Positions 8,729-17,222 of a stretch of 64,000 bases of DNA are shown one piece after another. Source of the stretch: Ravibacter sp964562455. Lineage in GTDB: Bacteria; Bacteroidota; Bacteroidia; Cytophagales; Spirosomataceae. Positions within the stretch are counted from its first letter, which is position 1, and each line of letters opens with the position of its first letter. The notes beneath the pieces are model-generated. The model was given only the letters and a program-made list of their open reading frames with translations. It was not told the origin of the DNA and did no database searches. The stretch lies in NCBI GenBank assembly GCA_964562455.1, contig CAZLTN010000011.1, positions 1-64,000 of the forward strand. Direction: 5' to 3'. The translations under genes were made by a program, and so were the position numbers.

Positions 8729-10561
8729 TCAGGCTTCTTCGCTGCCTCCTTTGCCGGAAGCTGCTGCTTTAGCTGCCTTCTTTTCGGATTGCTCCATTTT
8801 AGTCTTCAGGGCAGAAAGAATATCAATGTCTCCTAATGTAGACTTTTCAGCTTCTTTCAGTACGTTTTCAGACTTGGCGGAAGCAGGTTTCTTCGCTGCT
8901 TTCTCTGCTTCTGTCGGCTGCTGCCATGACTTGGTGTGAGAAAGTACGATCTTCTTATCGTCCTTCGAGAACTCGAGCACGACAAAGTCGAGGCTTTCAC
9001 CTACTTCGGCTACAGAACCGTCTTCCTTCGCCAGGTTTTTGATGGTAGAAATTCCCTCGATACCGTAAGGAAGTTCAAGAACCGCTATTTTATCGCCTTT
9101 AGACACAATGGTGCTGCGATGTGTACTTCCTACTTCAAACAAAGTTTCGAAAGTATCCCATGGGTTAGCCTCCAGTTGTTTATGCCCTAAAGCCAGGCGA
9201 CGGTTTTCGGTATCAAGCTCCAGCACTACTACATCAAGATTCTCGCCTACTTTAACGAAATCCGAAGGATGCTTCACTTTCTTGGTCCACGACAAGTCAG
9301 AAACGTGTACGAGACCGTCTATACCTTCTTCCAGCTCAATGAAAAGACCGAAGTTGGTAAGGTTACGAACAAGGCCGGTATGGGTTGTGCCGACAGCATA
9401 CTTGTCTTTCAGACCCGGCTGGTTCCAGGGATCTTCGGTAAGCTGCTTGATACCAAGCGACATCTTGCGCTCCTGACGATCGAGTGTAAGGATAACAGCC
9501 TCTATTTCGTCTCCAACTTTCAAAAACTCCTGCGGGTTGCGCAGATGCTGCGACCAGGACATTTCCGAAACGTGGATCAGACCTTCGACGCCCGGCAGAA
9601 TTTCAAGGAATGCGCCGTAGTCAGCTACATTCACGATACGTCCTTTCACTTTGGATCCAACCTGGATATCCTCGGCAAGAGAATCCCACGGGTGAGCCTG
9701 AAGCTGCTTCAGACCGAGAGAAATACGTTTCTTCTCATCGTCGAAATCAAGCACCACGACGTTAAGCTTCTGGTCAAGCGACAGCAGCTCCGAAGGGTGG
9801 CTGATGCGGCCCCACGAAATATCGGTGATGTGAAGAAGGCCGTCGACACCGCCCAAATCGATAAACACCCCGAAATTGGTCATATTTTTGATCACACCTT
9901 CGAGTACCTGACCTTTTTCGAGGTTGGTCAGGATCTGCTGGCGTTGCTCCTCGAGGTCTTTCTCGATAAGAACTTTGTGCGATACTACTACGTTATCGTT
10001 GGTGTTGTTGATTTTCACAACTTTCACCTCCATTACTTTGCCTACAAAAACGTCAAAGTCCCTGATCGGCTTAACATCTATCTGAGAACCGGGAAGGAAA
10101 GCCTCGATTCCGAAAATATCTACAATCAAACCACCTTTGGTCCGACGTTTTACATGTGCTTCAATCACAAGATCCTCATCATGAGACTTGTGAATATTGC
10201 TCCATGCCGTAATGACTTTCGCTTTCTTGCGCGACAACACAAGTTGTCCCTGTGCATTCTCCTGGCTTTCTACGAAGACTTCGATTTCGTCTCCGATTTT
10301 CAGGTTTCCGATTTCACGGAACTCATTAAAAGAAACTATACCGTCTGACTTGAAGCCGATATTGAGAATAACTTCGCGATCAGTAATACCTACTACTGTT
10401 CCTTTTACTACTTCTTTTTCCTGTATGGTAGATAATGTACCATCATAAAGACCCTCCAGACGCTCACGTTCCGCGCTTGAATAACCATGCCCGAAACCTC
10501 TTTGGTCTACCAAGTCCCAATCAAAATCAGGATTTCCCTGGCTTGCTGAATTTTTTGCCAT
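8729..10561 (-). CDS. rpsA: 30S ribosomal protein S1
   Basis: Ribosomal protein S1, 610 residues from the ATG at 10561 (MAKNSASQGNPDFD); the longer frame to 10606 lies in the leader. Six S1 (OB-fold) repeats can be recognised, starting with GTVVGITDREVILNIG, EAHVKRRTKGGLIVD, EGVIKNMTNFGVFID, KGRIVNVADYGAFLE, TGLVRNLTNFGLFIE and a divergent sixth STIVSKGDKIAVLEL. The C-terminus is a low-complexity Lys/Ala/Ser/Glu tail typical of Bacteroidota. S1 binds mRNA on the 30S subunit; Bacteroidota messages mostly lack Shine-Dalgarno sites, consistent with the weak ones seen in this window. The leader is about 90 nt long and GC-rich near GCCCCGGCGG. Confidence 0.97.
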   Translation of the reverse strand: MAKNSASQGNPDFDWDLVDQRGFGHGYSSAERERLEGLYDGTLSTIQEKEVVKGTVVGITDREVILNIGFKSDGIVSFNEFREIGNLKIGDEIEVFVESQENAQGQLVLSRKKAKVITAWSNIHKSHDEDLVIEAHVKRRTKGGLIVDIFGIEAFLPGSQIDVKPIRDFDVFVGKVMEVKVVKINNTNDNVVVSHKVLIEKDLEEQRQQILTNLEKGQVLEGVIKNMTNFGVFIDLGGVDGLLHITDISWGRISHPSELLSLDQKLNVVVLDFDDEKKRISLGLKQLQAHPWDSLAEDIQVGSKVKGRIVNVADYGAFLEILPGVEGLIHVSEMSWSQHLRNPQEFLKVGDEIEAVILTLDRQERKMSLGIKQLTEDPWNQPGLKDKYAVGTTHTGLVRNLTNFGLFIELEEGIDGLVHVSDLSWTKKVKHPSDFVKVGENLDVVVLELDTENRRLALGHKQLEANPWDTFETLFEVGSTHRSTIVSKGDKIAVLELPYGIEGISTIKNLAKEDGSVAEVGESLDFVVLEFSKDDKKIVLSHTKSWQQPTEAEKAAKKPASAKSENVLKEAEKSTLGDIDILSALKTKMEQSEKKAAKAAASGKGGSEEA

Positions 10562-10655
10562 ATAAAAAATATAGATGACCTTGATATACATCGCCCCGGC
10601 GGTCACCCGGGTCGAACTTTAGTTATAAAATACCCTTCCTGCCTTGAAAGGACTG

Positions 10656-10685
10656 CAAAGGTACGAAAAAGACCGTTACACCAAA
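10656..10685 (-). promoter_or_regulatory. Bacteroidota-type promoter of rpsA
   Basis: On the minus strand TTTG (10682-10685) and TACCTTTG (10656-10663) are separated by 18 nt, matching TTTG-N18/19-TAnnTTTG. Transcription would start near 10648, leaving a leader of roughly 85-90 nt before the rpsA ATG, long enough for autoregulation by S1. Confidence 0.7.
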
Positions 10686-10723
10686 GCAAGGTTGAAAGAA
10701 TATTTTCGGGAAAACCGGCAGCA

Positions 10724-11596
10724 TCAGTAAGGCTGATCGCTCCCTGCCGGCACAAGCAGCAGATCTACGTGTGATTTAAGGCTGTTCCAGTTACCAAGGC
10801 GCCCGGCATCGGCCTTTTCAAGGATAAATCCGGAAGCGATTTTATAGACATCGAACCGTTCCAGCAGGTATGCTCCGAACCCTTCCGGATCCTGGTACAG
10901 ATGCGGGCTAAACTCCATCACGATCCTGAGATCGCTGTTCCTTTTCAGGACCTCCTCCATCCCTTCGAAGATAAAAGGTTCGGCCCCTTCAGCGTCTATT
11001 TTGATAACATTTACCCTTTCAATATCCAGGTTAACCAGAAGCTGGTCCATCGTAGTAGCCAGTACCTTCTGATGTATAAACCCCTCATCTCCGGATTCCG
11101 CCCTTACAAGCAAGCTGCTATCGCCTGTTTTTGATACAGGAATATGAATTTCGATTTCCCGAGTGGCGTTTGTCAGCGCACCTTCCCATACTATGAACCC
11201 CGGGTGATTGATACATGCTGTCCGCCGGAGCATCGTAGCGATATTCTTATTCGGCTCGATGGCAAGCGTCTTCCCCTCCCCGCCCGTCAATGCAGACATC
11301 AATACAGAAAAATATCCCAGGTGTGCCCCCACGTCCAAACAGACATCACCAGGCTTTACGAGGCGGACCAGGCATTGGGTTACGGGAGTTTCCCAGAAAC
11401 CATCCATAACAAGGTGGGGAACAAGGCTGATATCGGTTGTATCTACAAACATTTTATAGCGCGTGAGCACTCTCGCGAGCCCGGTAGTTTCTCCCAGCAT
11501 CGCATAACTGCTGAAGCTTCGGCAGCATGATTCAAACTCATAGCTCGTCAGTTTCCCGATATCGGAAATATTGTCAAAAGGCTTCATATCATTCAT
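10724..11596 (-). CDS. FkbM family methyltransferase
   Basis: A 290-residue SAM-dependent methyltransferase of the FkbM family. The SAM site is VCLDVGAHLGYFSVL (motif I, about residue 98-112) and the family hallmark VNVIKIDAEGAEPFIFEG follows in the C-terminal half. FkbM-type enzymes O-methylate sugars or polyketides and are common in surface-polysaccharide clusters. Its ATG abuts the stop codon of the preceding methyltransferase gene, so the two and the upstream glycosyltransferase form one minus-strand operon. The acceptor is unknown; a methylated sugar in a surface glycan is the simplest reading. Confidence 0.85.
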   Translation of the reverse strand: MNDMKPFDNISDIGKLTSYEFESCCRSFSSYAMLGETTGLARVLTRYKMFVDTTDISLVPHLVMDGFWETPVTQCLVRLVKPGDVCLDVGAHLGYFSVLMSALTGGEGKTLAIEPNKNIATMLRRTACINHPGFIVWEGALTNATREIEIHIPVSKTGDSSLLVRAESGDEGFIHQKVLATTMDQLLVNLDIERVNVIKIDAEGAEPFIFEGMEEVLKRNSDLRIVMEFSPHLYQDPEGFGAYLLERFDVYKIASGFILEKADAGRLGNWNSLKSHVDLLLVPAGSDQPY

Positions 11597-12493
11597 TTAC
11601 ATCATAAACGGCAATATCCGGCGCCACCCGCTTTTCCTGCCTCTCTTACCTTTTCTTATGATCAAACCTATTGAAGTTACCACATAACCGTTCAACAACA
11701 GCCTGACATGCGGCTCTGACCGGTAGGGAGGGAGATCGACAGAAAAATCCGTCGGCTGGTTACCCAGCGAAAAATCCAGGGGTTCTACATAGTGCCCTTC
11801 CCCCTTCGCCCAGTCGACAAACGCCGAAATATCACTTCGTCTGAATATGACTGTATTGGGATCTTCTGCAACGGTTTCGTTTTCCGACGAAACGTTAAAC
11901 TCCGTCGTATGGACCGCCCAGCCGCCCGGTTTAAGCGTGTCAAGCTGGTTGCGTAAAAAATTCAGCCCGAGACGGATAGACCCCAGGTGCTCGAAAGAGC
12001 AGCTCGACCAGTTAAAATCGAACCCGCCCAGGTCGGAGGGAATGGCGTTCATGTCGACAGGCCGGAATTTCACCCTCTTAAGAAAAACATCGTCCGGGCA
12101 GATTCCCCGCTGATTAAGGGAATTCACGCCGTTACAAAGCTGATCTCCCGAATCCCAACCGAGCGACTGGCCCGTCTGGTAATCAAGATCGGTAGCTACG
12201 ACCTCGCAACCATAGTGCGCCATTACCGCAGGCAACGGTTCGGTTCCTACGGCAAATCCCAACCCGCGGCGTCCTTCCTTCAGACAGTCTCTCTCATAAA
12301 GTGCCTGTAATATATAGTTATACTCCCACTGCTTCCTGTGCAGGCGAGGCTCTTCGCGGATTTCCTCGCTCCATTTCGGATACCAGTCCGATTGAAAATC
12401 AACGGTTTTACATAATTCGGATTTCCTGCTTTCGCCGCTCTTCCACCGAGCGCCGTCCCATCCGGATGTGTTTGATGTCATATACATTAGCAT
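11597..12493 (-). CDS. SAM-dependent methyltransferase
   Basis: A 298-residue class I methyltransferase. Motif I appears as GLGFAVGTEPLPAVMAHYG, followed by the acidic motif II EVVATDLDY. The segment FDFNWSSCSFEHLGS resembles the post-II region of sugar/glycan methyltransferases in polysaccharide clusters. It has no signal peptide. The start is ATG at 12493 with other Met codons at residues 3 and 5. It lies 6 bp after the glycosyltransferase stop and directly abuts the FkbM gene. The acceptor cannot be told from the sequence. Confidence 0.78.
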   Translation of the reverse strand: MLMYMTSNTSGWDGARWKSGESRKSELCKTVDFQSDWYPKWSEEIREEPRLHRKQWEYNYILQALYERDCLKEGRRGLGFAVGTEPLPAVMAHYGCEVVATDLDYQTGQSLGWDSGDQLCNGVNSLNQRGICPDDVFLKRVKFRPVDMNAIPSDLGGFDFNWSSCSFEHLGSIRLGLNFLRNQLDTLKPGGWAVHTTEFNVSSENETVAEDPNTVIFRRSDISAFVDWAKGEGHYVEPLDFSLGNQPTDFSVDLPPYRSEPHVRLLLNGYVVTSIGLIIRKGKRGRKSGWRRILPFMM

Positions 12494-12499
12494 AAGCGG

Positions 12500-13570
12500 T
12501 TAAAGCAGTGAACTGTAGATCTTAGCATATTCCTGCGCAGTGCGCTCCCAACTGAAACTGTGTGCATGCCTCCTGACATCAGCCTCCATGCCTTTAGCCC
12601 GGAATTCCTCCAATCCTCCCCGGATCACCTGTTCCATATGTCCCGGGGAAAAATCACGGAAATAAAACGCCGCCTCGCCGCCGATTTCAGGCAGGGAGGT
12701 GCGATCGGACAAAAACACAGGCTTCCCGACAGACATGGCCTCAAGTACCGGAAGCCCGAAACCTTCGGCCAAAGACGGGTGGACGAAAGCCTCGCAATGG
12801 TTCATATACCAGCTTTTCTCTTCCTCGGTAATCGGGCCGGTAAGGTGAAATCTGCCGCCCAGGCCGAGCCTTTCAACCTCTTCCTGGATCTCCGCGATAT
12901 ATTCCGGCTCGTCGAGCCGGCCCGAAATAACGACTTCCCAGCCTTCCAGCTGCTCCAAAAGCTTCACGAGCGTACGATAATTTTTTTTCCGGTTTACATA
13001 GCCTATCCCGAACAAAAACGGCCTGGCCGGCCGGTAAGTAAGCGATGATGCAACCGGAGCGGCCAGGGTATTGATACCGTTGGGAATCACCCTTAATTTC
13101 TTTCTGCCTAAATTACAGTGACGCTCCACGTCGCTTTTCGTAAATTCAGATATGCATACGACGACGTCGCTCTGGTCTATCATTTTCTGAACGTGGTCGA
13201 CGTTCCTCCGCTGCTCTTCCTCCGGCTTCCCCTCGTGCAGCACGTTGAGATCATGAATTGTCAGTACTGTATTAATGTGTCGGAACAACTGCCTGTTGGG
13301 CACCATTCTCCCCGATTGAAAAGGAGCATGCCACACCCGGCAATCAAGGAGGAACGGTTTCCAGAGCCGGTGCCAGGCCTGTTCGATAATGGTTCGCATT
13401 TTGCCTGTATCGAAAGCGAGCCTGGCAGACTCGGGCACATACATAAGCAGGGAAGCTTCACCCGAGCCAATAGTACCGGTCCTGACACTCTCTCCAAGAT
13501 TTTTGCAATAATGAAATAATCCGGAATTGGGATATTTCATTAAATCACAGTCCAAAATAACTGTTGACAT
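12500..13570 (-). CDS. Glycosyltransferase family 4 (GT-B)
   Basis: A 356-residue GT-B glycosyltransferase from the ATG at 13570 (MSTVILDCDLMKYPNSG); the frame extends to 13657 but the extra residues are not conserved in its paralogue at 13978. The C-terminal nucleotide-sugar domain has FVHPSLAEGFGLPVLEAMSVGKPV, the E-x7-E motif of GT4, and the linker region reads FGIGYVNRKKNYRTL. It is the first gene of a three-gene minus-strand operon with two methyltransferases. Donor and acceptor are not known; the neighbours suggest assembly of a methylated surface glycan. Confidence 0.87.
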   Translation of the reverse strand: MSTVILDCDLMKYPNSGLFHYCKNLGESVRTGTIGSGEASLLMYVPESARLAFDTGKMRTIIEQAWHRLWKPFLLDCRVWHAPFQSGRMVPNRQLFRHINTVLTIHDLNVLHEGKPEEEQRRNVDHVQKMIDQSDVVVCISEFTKSDVERHCNLGRKKLRVIPNGINTLAAPVASSLTYRPARPFLFGIGYVNRKKNYRTLVKLLEQLEGWEVVISGRLDEPEYIAEIQEEVERLGLGGRFHLTGPITEEEKSWYMNHCEAFVHPSLAEGFGLPVLEAMSVGKPVFLSDRTSLPEIGGEAAFYFRDFSPGHMEQVIRGGLEEFRAKGMEADVRRHAHSFSWERTAQEYAKIYSSLL

Positions 13571-13977
13571 AATTTGTGAGTTTCTATTTACGTTTAATAT
13601 TAAAACCCGTACAGTATTTTTTTTTGTTCTGATTACAACCTTTTGTAGAACGAACAAGTCTTATGAATAAGTACAGCAACCTAATTGTTTTTATTGCAGC
13701 CACAAAAAAATAGTTATCTAAATACTTTCTATGAAAAGCAACAGAGAAAAATAAAAATCAACTTACTAATTATCAACCTGTTAAAATACACTATTGTTAA
13801 CCTGCAACAGGAAATAGCGGCGATTAACGAATATCCGAAACACGACGGTTATTTTTTAAAAGTCAACCTATAATCTCTGCTCAGGAGGCCCTCACATAAA
13901 ATAATTGTAGTCAAAATTTCAAAATCTTCCGGTTTTGAAACGGTAATTTATTGTGTACTTTTTTTCGCTAATTGGCA
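13571..13977. other. AT-rich divergent intergenic region between two glycosyltransferase genes
   Basis: About 400 bp without a supported gene. It is clearly richer in A and T than its surroundings. A possible promoter for the rightward gene is TTTG (13934-13937), 18 nt, then TACTTTTT (13956-13963), a near match to the Bacteroidota consensus lacking the final G; it would leave a very short leader. No TAnnTTTG box was found for the leftward gene. A 62-codon open frame at 13685-13873 has no protein-like features. Confidence 0.5.
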
Positions 13978-15039
13978 ATGAAAAATATCATATTTGATTG
14001 CGAAAGGATGAAATATGAGCATTCCGGCTTGTTTCATTTCTGCTATCAACTTGGCAGTCATCTAAACCATAATATAGATAAAAGCAGAGAAAATATCACT
14101 TATTTTTCACCTGATTCCAGCGCAGGAATATGGAGAAATCATCCTTTAATCATTCAAAATTCGCTGCAGAAATTATGGATGCCTTCACTTGGGGGCTATG
14201 ACATCTGGCATTCTACTTACCAGAGTTCGAACTACCTGCCGAGGCGTAACAAAAAGATAAAAGTTGTCCTGACTATACACGATCTGAACTTCCTGCATGA
14301 AGAAAAGAAGCCTCATAAAGTAAAGAAGCATCTTAACCATCTGCAGGATAACATTGACCGCAGTGACGCAATAGTCTGCATTTCGGAATTCTGCAAAAAA
14401 GACGTCCTGGACCATTGCTATGTAGGCGATAAACCGGTGTATATGATCCACAACGGCAACAATCATCTTAGCCCGCCGCAATTGGAAAGCCGCTCCTATC
14501 GCCCCAGGAAGCCCTTTTTATTCTCGCTTGGCGCCATATGCAGGAAAAAGAATTTCCATGTACTCGTACCGCTACTGAAATTCAATCGCCACCTCGAGCT
14601 GATCATAGCGGGAACCACCCAGGACAGGAGCTATCTCGACTATATATGGTCCCTGGCCAGGCGTCTGCGGGTAGAAGATAACCTCAGGCTCTTAGGATGC
14701 ATCAACGAATCTGAAAAGTCGTGGTACTATCGTAACTGCTATGCTTTTGCGTTCCCGTCTATAGCCGAAGGCTTCGGCCTGCCCGTAGCAGAGGCCATGT
14801 CGGTCGGAAAACCGGTATTTTTATCCGATCGCACTTCCCTGCCTGAAATCGGCAGCAATGCCGCCTTCTACTTTTCAAATTTTTCTGAAGACCATATGCA
14901 GAATGTTTTTGAAACGGGGATGCATGAATATACCAGCAGGCGCATGGAAAACGTCATCCGCGAAAGAGCAAATTCGTTCTGCTGGCACAAAGCCGCAAAA
15001 CAATACATAGAAGTTTATCGTTCTCTCTCCGGAGCGTGA
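13978..15039 (+). CDS. Glycosyltransferase family 4, paralogue of the gene at 12500-13570
   Basis: A 353-residue GT-B glycosyltransferase from the ATG at 13978 (MKNIIFDCERMKYEHSG); a TTG two codons upstream is less likely. It aligns along its whole length with the divergent neighbour: both open with a (V/I)(L/F)DC-MKY--SGLFH motif, share VCISEF and end with a near-identical EGFGLPV-EAMSVGKPVFLSDRTSLPEIG block containing the GT4 E-x7-E motif. The two therefore arose by duplication and inversion, but have diverged in the N-terminal acceptor domain, suggesting different acceptors. It precedes an MsbA-like exporter, fitting lipid-linked glycan assembly. Confidence 0.87.
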   Translation: MKNIIFDCERMKYEHSGLFHFCYQLGSHLNHNIDKSRENITYFSPDSSAGIWRNHPLIIQNSLQKLWMPSLGGYDIWHSTYQSSNYLPRRNKKIKVVLTIHDLNFLHEEKKPHKVKKHLNHLQDNIDRSDAIVCISEFCKKDVLDHCYVGDKPVYMIHNGNNHLSPPQLESRSYRPRKPFLFSLGAICRKKNFHVLVPLLKFNRHLELIIAGTTQDRSYLDYIWSLARRLRVEDNLRLLGCINESEKSWYYRNCYAFAFPSIAEGFGLPVAEAMSVGKPVFLSDRTSLPEIGSNAAFYFSNFSEDHMQNVFETGMHEYTSRRMENVIRERANSFCWHKAAKQYIEVYRSLSGA

Positions 15040-15049
15040 GGTGCCGTGT

Positions 15050-15186
15050 GGCTTCGACTCCGCTCAGCCACCGGATAAAAAGCGTCAGCCGAGGTAGCTG
15101 AGCGGAGCCGATAGCTAGCGGAGCCGAATTAGCTGAGCAGGGCCAAGGTAACTGAGCGGAGCCGAAGCTAGCGGAGCCGAAGCTCA
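15050..15186. repeat. Short interspersed palindromic repeats (GCTGAGCGGAGCCGAA type)
   Basis: The gap between the glycosyltransferase and the ABC exporter holds repeated units of the form (a)gctgagcggagccga and gctagcggagccgaa, at about 15095, 15113, 15131, 15150 and 15166. An inverted copy, GGCTTCGACTCCGCTCAGCC, lies at 15050-15069, so the transcript can fold in several ways. This is a REP-like intergenic element. I see no open frame in it. Confidence 0.75.
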
Positions 15187-15204
15187 GATAACATTTTTAT
15201 ACAA

Positions 15205-17040
15205 ATGAAAATTTATTTCAGGTTATTAAACTACGCAAGACCGTTTAGTAAATTCATCGTACCCTTTGTATTGTTTACTGTGCTTGGGGTCTTTTTTAGT
15301 GTCTTTCAATTTGCGCTTATTATTCCGTTGCTTAACTTCCTGTTCGACCCGAACATGGTCGGAGGGAGCGAGAAATATGTCACTGCGCCCGAATTCCATC
15401 TTTCGGCATCCTATTTCAAGGATTATTTTTACCACCTGGTCTTCCGGCTGAAGCAAACCAACCCCAGGAACGCGCTTTATTTCCTGGCAGGCATGATCGT
15501 CCTGGCTGTGATCCTGACTAACTTTTTCCGGTACCTGGCCCAGCGAAGTATGATCAATGCGCGGACCCTCCTGGTCAAACGTCTCAGGGAGGCACTTTTT
15601 GGCAAAATCAATCATTTGCACCTGGGATATTTTACAAAAGAGCACAAAGGCGACCTCATTTCCCGGCTCAACCACGATGTGTACGGCGTAGAAGGCGCCG
15701 CTGCCAGCTCACTCGAGGTCATTTTTAAGGAGCCTTATGTAATGGCGGGCTATTTCATTGCACTTTTTGCAATCAGCCCGCAACTGACCCTTTTTACGCT
15801 GTTCGTCATTCCGCTGTCAGCTATATCGATAGCTGCAGTGACGAAAAGATTGAAAAAAGAGGCTACAGAAGTACAGGCATCGGCAGGGCGCCTGCTGACC
15901 ATAATCGATGAAACGCTGCTGGGCATGCGCATCATACGGTCCTTCAATGCCACCGATTTCCTGATCGACCGCTTCAGCCGGGAAAATGATTTTTACCGGC
16001 AGGCCAGCCTTTCCAATTTTAAAAGGCGCGAGCTTGCACCTGCATTTTCGGAGGCATCGGGAGTTTTTGTCGTAGCCTGTATCATCATATACGGGGGATC
16101 TCTGGTGCTTGAGGGGACAAATGGTCTCCAGGCGAGCTCCTTTATCGCTTTCATCGCGATTTTTTCCCAGATCCTCAGACCAGCAAAAGCCATCGTGACA
16201 GCGTTATCAAATATACAGATCGGACAGGCTTCGGGAGAGCGTATTCTGGAAATCCTTGATAAGCCGGTCGAAATACAGGATGCCCCTGATGCCGTCGATA
16301 TGGCGCCGTTCAAAGACAAAATTGAATTTGCAGGTGTTTCTTTCAGGTATTCGGACAAACCTGTCCTGAAAAATGTCAACCTCGAGATACCAAAAGGTAA
16401 AATCGTAGCCCTTGTAGGACCATCCGGTGTAGGGAAGTCGACCATTGCCGATCTGATACCCCGTTTTTACGAAGCGACCGAGGGAAAAATCCTGATTGAC
16501 GGAGTCAATGTAAATAAGATCAAAATGGAATCCCTCCGGTCGTATATGAGCTTTGTGACGCAGGAAATTATTCTTTTCAACGACACCATTTTCAATAACA
16601 TTGCGCTCGGATACCCCGATGCCGACAGGGAAAAGGTAATAGAAGCCGCAAAAGTAGCCAATGCGCACGATTTCATCATGGAAACGGAAAACGGCTACGA
16701 TACCATTATCGGCGACAGGGGGATCCGGCTTTCAGGGGGACAAAGACAAAGGCTGAGCATTGCACGCGCTGTATTTAAGGATCCTGCGATACTGATCCTC
16801 GACGAAGCCACTTCCGCGTTGGATACCGAATCTGAAAAGTCGGTGCAGCTTGCGCTGAACAACCTCATGAAAGGCCGTACCACGCTGGTGATCGCGCACA
16901 GGCTGAGCACCATCAGGGAAGCCGACCTGATCGTCGTTCTTCAAAACGGCGAAATCGTAGAACAGGGCAATCATTTTGACCTTCTCGAACATCCGACCGG
17001 TATCTATCAAAAGCTGACAGAACTGCAGAAGATAGCTTAG
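15205..17040 (+). CDS. ABC transporter, fused permease/ATPase, MsbA-like lipid or glycolipid exporter
   Basis: A 611-residue half-transporter (type I ABC exporter) that works as a homodimer in the inner membrane. About six transmembrane helices fill residues 15-340. The ATPase domain has Walker A GPSGVGKST (about 405-413), Q-loop VTQEIILFND, signature LSGGQRQR, Walker B ILILDEATSALD and H-loop IAHRLST. The family includes MsbA (lipid A flippase) and exporters of lipid-linked glycans. It follows the glycosyltransferase in the same orientation after a 165-bp repeat-filled gap, so a role in moving the glycan product is plausible but not shown. Confidence 0.88.
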   Translation: MKIYFRLLNYARPFSKFIVPFVLFTVLGVFFSVFQFALIIPLLNFLFDPNMVGGSEKYVTAPEFHLSASYFKDYFYHLVFRLKQTNPRNALYFLAGMIVLAVILTNFFRYLAQRSMINARTLLVKRLREALFGKINHLHLGYFTKEHKGDLISRLNHDVYGVEGAAASSLEVIFKEPYVMAGYFIALFAISPQLTLFTLFVIPLSAISIAAVTKRLKKEATEVQASAGRLLTIIDETLLGMRIIRSFNATDFLIDRFSRENDFYRQASLSNFKRRELAPAFSEASGVFVVACIIIYGGSLVLEGTNGLQASSFIAFIAIFSQILRPAKAIVTALSNIQIGQASGERILEILDKPVEIQDAPDAVDMAPFKDKIEFAGVSFRYSDKPVLKNVNLEIPKGKIVALVGPSGVGKSTIADLIPRFYEATEGKILIDGVNVNKIKMESLRSYMSFVTQEIILFNDTIFNNIALGYPDADREKVIEAAKVANAHDFIMETENGYDTIIGDRGIRLSGGQRQRLSIARAVFKDPAILILDEATSALDTESEKSVQLALNNLMKGRTTLVIAHRLSTIREADLIVVLQNGEIVEQGNHFDLLEHPTGIYQKLTELQKIA

Positions 17041-17139
17041 GGGAGTGGAGAGTTGAAAGTTGAGAGTTGAAAATTGAAAGTGGAGAGTGGAGAAAATTTT
17101 CAACTTTCAACTTTCAACTTTCAACTTTCAACTATTCTC
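17041..17139. repeat. Heptanucleotide repeat cluster forming a long imperfect palindrome
   Basis: Directly after the ABC exporter stop codon, degenerate heptamers (GTTGAAA, GTTGAGA, GTTGAAA, ATTGAAA, GTGGAGA, GTGGAGA) are followed by about five exact CAACTTT units at 17100-17133. The second half is the reverse complement of the first, so a 40-bp-arm hairpin can form. It may act as a terminator-like or variable-number element; it is too short and unspaced to be a CRISPR. Confidence 0.8.
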
Positions 17140-17222
17140 ATCCCGACGAAAGCTATGTTGGCTTGAATTTGATAGCTTTGCAGAAGCGGTTTAAACCATT
17201 CTGAATCCTTAAATAATAAATT

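Noticed and set aside
9269..10348. A 359-codon open frame antisense to rpsA
   Set aside because: It is a mirror of the repeated S1 domains; no signal, domain or start context supports it.
13685..13873. A 62-codon frame in the AT-rich gap
   Set aside because: Lys/Asn/Ile-rich composition is what AT-rich non-coding DNA gives; no start site or domain.
17041..17139. CRISPR-like array
   Set aside because: The units are 7 bp long with no spacers and no cas genes are near.
17150..17180. A full promoter for the aldo/keto reductase
   Set aside because: Only the TAGCTTTG box is present; the nearest TTG is 12 nt upstream instead of about 19.
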